A stretch of DNA of 64,000 bases from Camellia lanceoleosa. Taxonomy: Eukaryota > Streptophyta > Magnoliopsida > Ericales > Theaceae. Numbering within the stretch: position 1 is the stretch's first letter; each line of letters opens with the position of its first letter. Under the pieces are notes generated by a model that saw nothing but the letters and a program-made list of their open reading frames with translations, was not told where the DNA came from and did no database searches. The translations under genes and the position numbers were made by a program. The stretch lies in contig CM045761.1 in assembly GCA_025200525.1 (NCBI GenBank), positions 44,648,190 through 44,712,189 of the forward strand, in the 5' to 3' direction. This document shows, piece by piece, positions 58,995 through 64,000 of the stretch.

Positions 58995-59688
58995 TGTTGG
59001 TGATAAATACAAATAAAATACCAGAAAATACCAATAATAAAAATTACAATAACTATTGTAAGGGCTGAGGTGCGGGAAATTCGCTCTCTTTAAGGAGATT
59101 CAAGCCCTCTGCGGTTAGGCAAAGCCTCACACCGGTGCAGCAAAAAAAACCTTGACTTGTCCCCCCCAGGATACAACAGCCCGACTAAGTCATATGGTTC
59201 ACTAATACTGCACAATTGGTTGAACCCAAAGCTTTATCACATACACCCTTTTTTATTTGCGTGATAATCTCACACAAAACATAATAAAGCAACAAAAACT
59301 TCTTCTCTTTTCCAAGATAAGAAGTTAGATCAATTTATAGAAGATGAAACCTGGTAGGCAAGTGGCTTGGAGGAGAAGAAGCTTAGTGGATAAGAATAAG
59401 AAAGGAAATTGGTGGGTAATTTCCTTGGAAGACTTGGAGACTTGACTTGTCTTGACTTGGAGACTTGTTGGAAGTTGCTTGGAGGATAAATATGAAGACT
59501 TGACTCTTGGAAGACTTGAAGGAGACTTGACTAGGCAAAGACTTGGAGGATAAGAATAGGAAAGAAAATTGGTAGGCAACTTCCTTGGAAGACTTGGAGA
59601 CTTGTAGAGAAAGACAATGAAAACTTGGAAGGAAAGAAAAGAAAAATTAAACCTATAACACATTATAATATTAAAATATCTGCTGACA
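58995..59688 (-). repeat. 5' LTR of Copia element
   Basis: It is the partner of 49069-49760. In minus sense it ends at 58995, only 30 bases before the gag ATG at 58964. Confidence 0.92.
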
Positions 59689-60249
59689 GAAAGTAATGTT
59701 GACATGAGCATCTCACACTGGGCTTGTTAAGAAGCCAATTCACAACCAAGCTCAAGCTTAGGTTTTGGGCAAGATTGCTCCACAAACTAACTCTGTTGAA
59801 ATTGGGATTTACTTGAGGCCTCATGAAAAGTTGGCACTACACTTTTATGGCTTTGGTAACTGTGACAAAAAGGAAAAAGTACCTTGCGTTTTAGATATGA
59901 GAAAAATATGGATAAGCTCTTGGAGTATCTTGTAATTGCAATTGAAGTTGAATATCTTTCGATATGGAAATTAGAATGAATAGGTAAATGAACAAACTTG
60001 ACAGAATAGGTAAATGAACAAACTTGACAAGCTTGATTAGGCTCATGAACAGGATTGAGTTTGGCCAAACCTTAGCAAATAAAACTTGAACAGGAAATTG
60101 TTTCCTCAGATTAAGCCTTGCTCAAGTTCAAGCTCAATCTAAAGTCAACCAACCCCAGCAGCCCATTGTTCTTACTGTTTCTAGTCTTATCAACTGAGAG
60201 ACTATTGCAATTAATTTTGAATATTATATGTTGTTTTCTTTTTCACCAG

Positions 60250-60329
60250 CTTGCAGCAAATCAAGGTTTCGCTCCTCCAGCACCAAGTGAAGTTGCTTGT
60301 TATTGATAGCATGACAGCTCTTGTTTCAG
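60250..60329 (+). pseudogene. RAD51B: RAD51B relic exon: Walker B
   Basis: The acceptor TTTTTCACCAG is followed by LQQIKVSLLQHQVKLLVIDS and MTALVS, with the Walker B aspartate in LLVID. It ends TCA G|GTTAAG. The exon is intact. Confidence 0.87.
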
Positions 60330-61449
60330 GTTAAGTTCAAGCTTTTTCTTCGGTACTATATGACTGAAGTTTGTTTTTCTCAACTCTAGTTATCAATTGT
60401 CTAACATCATGTGTAGTTGCAGTATTAACTTATGGAAAATGATTTGTCCCCCTAAAAATGTCCCCCCTAATCCCCCTAACGCCCAAAACGACGTCGTTTT
60501 GGGCAAATTTTTTTTTTTTTTTTGCCTTGGTCTGAAATTTCGTGGGATTAGGGGGCCAAAAATTAGGGCTCCCTAGCACAACCCTTAACTTATTAATTAG
60601 CCATTCTGATTTTGTTTTTGGATGTGTTATCTTATACGCTTCTTGTTGCTTTTAGAAATCAGATGTTGGACATTCTACAACTACACAAAACGATGTTAAA
60701 ATTTGCTAGTGGAGCAGTGCTTCTGATAAAGCTCAGCCATTTTTTTTATCAGATTAAATGTTTGGCGTCTAAAAAACAAGTTCGTAAACTAGCATGGTCA
60801 GAATGGGAACGTTGAGATGGATATTTTATAAGTAGGGCAAGAATAGAACTAGGAATTAATAAATTGATGAGAGTTCGGAAGTAAATGCTTTTGGAGATGG
60901 TTTATATCACTTTTGGAGCCAACTTGATGAAGTGATAGACTATCAAACCAAGTTCATCGGATTAGTCAGAGCATACAGATTTCATGTTTGGATCTAATTT
61001 TTCACTGTTTGGGGTTAGTTCTAGCTATATGCAATAAAGGCTGACTACAAGATGTGTTATTTGCATTGCATCTACCAGATATGGTTGTTCTATCTGATTA
61101 ATAATGCAAGGATCTCGTCCACTACACAAATTCATTTACTAGTATGTTGCTTGTGTAGAAAGTCCTACATTTTTTTTATAATAAATTTACCCTCTTGATT
61201 TCCACTGCTAAAAGATTTTAATAGAAAGTTGTCCATATCCACTAAAAATTTAATTGTCCATAAATATACCATAGCATTAAACATCCATTCCTTAAACAAC
61301 ATCCATGCAACTTTGGCATGGATCTCCCATTTTATGCAAAAACAGTGCGCTTTTTTAACATTTTAAACAAGAAATTCTAATGCAACATATCCTTTTCCTC
61401 TGGCTTGTGTTCCTGTTTAAGCAACATATTCACCATACTCTCTGTTCAG
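60330..61449 (+). other. RAD51B relic intron with short palindrome element
   Basis: AT-rich intron. 60440-60590 contains CCCCCTAA blocks, a 24-bp perfect palindrome at 60481-60504, a T run and GGATTAGGGGGCC, which together resemble a small inverted-repeat transposon (MITE). The rest has no gene. Confidence 0.55.
60481..60504. repeat. Perfect 24-bp palindrome
   Basis: The arms are GCCCAAAACGAC and GTCGTTTTGGGC without a loop. It is flanked by CCCCCTAAC on the left and a T run on the right. Confidence 0.85.
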
Positions 61450-61509
61450 GGAATTTGAGCAAGGACCTCCGAGACAACATTCATTGGCTTGGCATATTTC
61501 GTTTATCAA
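61450..61509 (+). pseudogene. RAD51B: RAD51B relic exon, one base short
   Basis: The frame EFEQGPPRQHSLAWHISFIK is the expected RAD51B sequence. The flanking intron phases (1 on the left, 2 on the right) need a length of 3n+1, but the exon is 60 bp. A single G seems to be missing after the acceptor (TTCAG|GGAATTT), which shifts the frame. Confidence 0.78.
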
Positions 61510-61616
61510 GTGAGAACTGTATATTCTAAACTCTTATCTTTGTTTTGTGAAACTTCTTCACTATAGATGGTTTGTCTTTGCTTCTCAAGAGATACTTCTT
61601 TATCTGTAGTGTTTAG

Positions 61617-61708
61617 GTCTCTTGCAGAATTTTCATGAATTCCTGTAGTGGTGACTAACCAAGTTAGATCTCAAAGCAGTGACGAAATCTCCCAGTACGC
61701 TTTCCAAG
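61617..61708 (+). pseudogene. RAD51B: RAD51B relic exon with TGA stop
   Basis: It reads SLAEFS, then stop, then IPVVVTNQVRSQSSDEISQY. The TGA at 61636-61638 stands where plant homologs have an Arg codon (FSRIP), so CGA to TGA is likely. The donor is GTATCA at 61709. Confidence 0.83.
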
Positions 61709-61772
61709 GTATCATAGCATAATTAGTTTGTGAAATCTTTTGCCCCAGTAGACAATTAATTCATCTGTGCAG

Positions 61773-61892
61773 TGCGGAGCAGGGATGACACCATAGAGGA
61801 ATCCGCAAGATTTGATTCTCATCTTGTTCCAGCTTTAGGGTTTCACTGGTCTCATGCTGTCACTATTCGCCTTGTGCTGGAAGCTAAATCAG
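61773..61892 (+). pseudogene. RAD51B: RAD51B relic exon: C-terminal core
   Basis: It reads VRSRDDTIEESARFDSHLVP, then ALGFHWSHAVTIRLVLEAKS, in frame with the preceding split codon. It matches the conserved ALG..W.H.V..RL strand of RAD51 paralogs. The donor is GTTGGT at 61893. Confidence 0.88.
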
Positions 61893-62777
61893 GTTGGTGA
61901 CTGCCACTTTCCTTGACATAAAATGATACCACACTGCTCATGCATGTATTAAAAATTTGCTCCAGGGGGACTATTGGGATCTTCTGCTTTCAAGTAGATT
62001 GTGATGGTGTCTTAGTTTAAAGTGTGTTCTCTAAAAAACTTATGTTCATTCCTATTCAAGTAAGGTTGTAAAACTGGTGTTTTGTTGAATATGAGAAGGA
62101 ATCCTTTATTGGGGAGATTTCGGAAATGACCAGATTGTTATAGTTGAAACTCTCCTGGAGGGGCAGGATCTTTAGTGAAAGAGAGTCGAATTGGTGACAC
62201 TCCCGATGTACTATTAGCTAGTGAATTAGGCAGTCCTCTATGGACTTGGAAAATTGAGATGTGTTTTCAAGGTTTTATATGATTAATGTACACATCAACT
62301 ACGAATTTGTTAATTGAGCATTGAGCCATTATGAATCATGTTAAATTTTATCAAAATAAGGGCAAAAAATAGAAAAGAAACATTTTGAACAGTTTTGTAG
62401 TCAGTAGTATCTTGAGCTGGTTTGCTCATGTTAGCTAGTAAGACATATGAATGCTTTTTTAAGAATTGCTTCAAAGTTGAAGATACTCCCACTATTAAGC
62501 AGCAACGACCATAAGTGGGCGCTGATTTGCAGAGGATGTGGCCTTTGATAGTGCTCAATGGGGTAAAATCAGTGAAGCGCATCTCTGTGTACGGGGCTCG
62601 AGGCTTTTTTGAGTTGAGTTGTATGCATCCAATTCTAAGTCCCGTAAGGCTCCAAATTTGAGAGTAAACTAACCTTCTAATTAAAGATAATAGCGTATTG
62701 CCAATTGCATTTTTCCTTACAATTTTCTTTTAAGATTTCTGCCAATCTGAAAATCATGAATTCTTTTTCTCTTGCAG

Positions 62778-62968
62778 GTTAGAGGTTTATGAAGGTGGCA
62801 AAATCTCCAATATCTCCTCCTCTGGTATTCCCTTTCAACATAACTTCATCAGGGGTTTCATTGCTCAGTGATGTTGGAGTAGAAATGATAGGACCACAAA
62901 TAAACACAATACAAAATCAAGGTTCATCATTGACTTTTCGGATATGCATCAATCATTTAATGGTTTAA
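62778..62968 (+). pseudogene. RAD51B: RAD51B relic last exon with TAG stop
   Basis: After CTTGCAG the exon reads G, stop (TAG at 62780-62782), RFMKVAKSPISPPLVFPFNI, SSGVSLLSDVG and a variable tail ending at TAA (62966-62968). Homologs have Gln at the stop, so CAG to TAG is likely. Confidence 0.84.
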
Positions 62969-63068
62969 CTTACGCATTATTCATGTTAAAAATAAGTCAC
63001 CAGCAATTAAGGTGTAACTATTAATTGAATTGTCTGGACATGGTAGCTCCCAAGCTTTCCACTTGCGA

Positions 63069-63100
<32 letters not shown>

Positions 63101-64000
63101 AGTAAATTGTATTAGAAAAATGCCAAAGACCGGGGTCGCAAACCAAGTATACATCAAAAGCTATCACTATTTCTTTACAAGAATATACAATTGTCCCAAG
63201 ATACTCCACAAAATAATCTTTTAGACTAAAATGAATTATTTATTTTTCCAAAAACAAAGAGATGTAGCAGTCTTAAAGTTTTCATATGACTGAATGCAAG
63301 CCACAGTGACATCATTAATTTCCTCAGCGAAAGGTTACCATGATCAGTCAGCATGAAAACATCAACAGGCAATATGCAGGCATCTTGAAAGACCTCTTCT
63401 ATAAATGTGTGTTCTATTATGAAGGTTTTCAATGCTAATTACAACTGCTCTAGGATCATCTGTCTCGAAATATTAAAAAATACATTGGTTTCAATTAGTT
63501 TTAAAAAATTTATGAAATGTTCATAGGCACGCGAACTTGATTTCACATTCACAGCATTCTTTCACTTGGAGTTCCTCTTTTTGTATTTCTAATTGAATTT
63601 GTGTGAAAAGAGTTTTTGTTTTGTTATTTTATGAAGATGGCTCCATGCATTTAAACTTAATAATTTTGTTAAACTTAATGAGTTTGTTAAACGTGTTGTT
63701 TCTCTTGCTTTGTACTTGTCAAGGCTTATTATAAAATACATTTGGGCCTCATCAAAAATAAAATAACCTGTACAGTACTATGTTCTGATTGAACCCCAGA
63801 TGAATTGTGTTTATTTTAAAGTTTTTATTTATTTATTTATTTATTTCATCTTAATCTCCTCAGAAATTTTGTATGCTTGGTGTATTACACTAAGAGAATG
63901 TGACAATCAAACACCCTATGCAATTAAATATTTATGATTACATTTGACTGGACGAAAATAAAAAATAAAGACAAATTTATTGGCGAATTACACTTACAAT
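62969..64000. other. AT-rich flank downstream of RAD51B relic
   Basis: No gene was seen. It contains a (GAAA)n run at 63067-63101 and a (TTTA)n run at about 63826-63846. Confidence 0.65.
63067..63101. repeat. (GAAA)n microsatellite
   Basis: About nine uninterrupted GAAA units. Confidence 0.95.

Larger units (their letters stand above)
49069..59688 (-). mobile_element. Ty1/Copia LTR retrotransposon in RAD51B intron (split by solo LTR E)
   Basis: LTRs lie at 49069-49760 (692 bp) and 58995-59688 (694 bp), both TGTTGG or its variant ending CA (in plus-strand reading TGTTGG...AACA/GACA). The target duplication GAAAG lies at 49064-49068 and 59689-59693. It is minus oriented, antisense to the gene. 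Without E it is about 5.9 kb, normal for Copia. It encodes gag, protease, integrase, reverse transcriptase and RNase H in Copia order, broken by stops and frameshifts. The polypurine tract TAGGTAGGGGAA (minus) is at 49761-49772. No usual tRNA-Met primer site was seen in the 30 bases between the 5' LTR and gag. Confidence 0.93.
47674..62968 (+). pseudogene. RAD51B: RAD51B-like relic (DNA repair RAD51 paralog), interrupted by Copia
   Basis: Eight exon-like blocks on the plus strand give, in order, a RAD51B-type N-terminal domain, Walker A (GPAGIGKT), the VIYVDVESKLSSRR region, MAGRILVLQPSSL, Walker B (KLLVIDSMTALVS), VVVTNQVRSQ, a VPALGFHWSHAVTIRLVLEA segment and KSPISPPLVFPF. RAD51B is an ATPase of the BCDX2 complex that helps load RAD51 during homologous recombination. 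Intron phases agree across most junctions. Lesions: the exon between VESKLSSRR and MAGRI is missing, two acceptors read AA, one exon is a base short, and TGA (61636-61638) and TAG (62780-62782) interrupt the frame. The first exon was not found. A 10.6-kb Copia element lies in one intron. An intact paralog elsewhere would be expected. Confidence 0.87.

Overview
This is nuclear DNA from a flowering plant, most likely a eudicot. The evidence is Ogre/Tat-like Ty3/Gypsy long terminal repeat (LTR) elements primed by tRNA-Arg, a Ty1/Copia element, a plant-type LINE, and an intron-rich RAD51B-like gene relic with GT donors. No bacterial, phage or CRISPR features were found. About 80% of the window is transposable element sequence, and I found no intact protein-coding gene.

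Window 1-43.1 kb is a nested set of very long LTR elements. Host element C (minus strand) consists of a partial LTR at 1-452, a 24-bp hairpin repeat array at 453-806, and a decayed gypsy-type, coiled-coil ORF. That ORF now lies in three blocks: 41595-43075, 25570-25627 and 1537-2729. Two large elements separate the blocks. Element A (plus, 2730-25569, TSD GGCCC) has 4.6-kb LTRs. Element B (minus, 25628-41594, TSD GTAGC) has 4.0-4.1-kb LTRs. Both have an Ogre-type primer binding site (PBS) and a degraded gag, and neither has a recognisable protease, reverse transcriptase or integrase, so they look non-autonomous. A's 3' region is itself interrupted by D (13898-19286, minus), a related element reduced by internal deletion to one full and one partial LTR. 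The A and B LTRs that meet at 25.6 kb are in inverted orientation, 58 bp apart.

43.1-47.6 kb holds a short non-coding stretch, a 5'-truncated LINE on the minus strand (about 43.9-46.17 kb), and AT-rich intergenic DNA.

47.67-62.97 kb on the plus strand is a RAD51B (RecA/RAD51 paralog, homologous recombination) relic. Eight exons can be recognised in order. Two stop codons, one frame-breaking exon, two acceptor sites reading AA instead of AG, and one missing exon mark it as a pseudogene. Its intron at 48750-60249 carries a Copia element (minus, 49069-59688, TSD GAAAG). That element holds a 4.7-kb solo LTR, E (minus, 50924-55606, TSD CCTGC), of the A/D family. The last kilobase is AT-rich with two microsatellites.

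The most unusual theme is that the non-coding parts of the long-LTR family (C, A, B and their LTRs) repeatedly contain tandem arrays of short hairpins. The arrays differ in sequence between elements. Within an array, variant units often change both stem strands together so that pairing is kept.

Inferred order: C is older than A and B; D is younger than A; RAD51B is older than Copia; E is younger than Copia.
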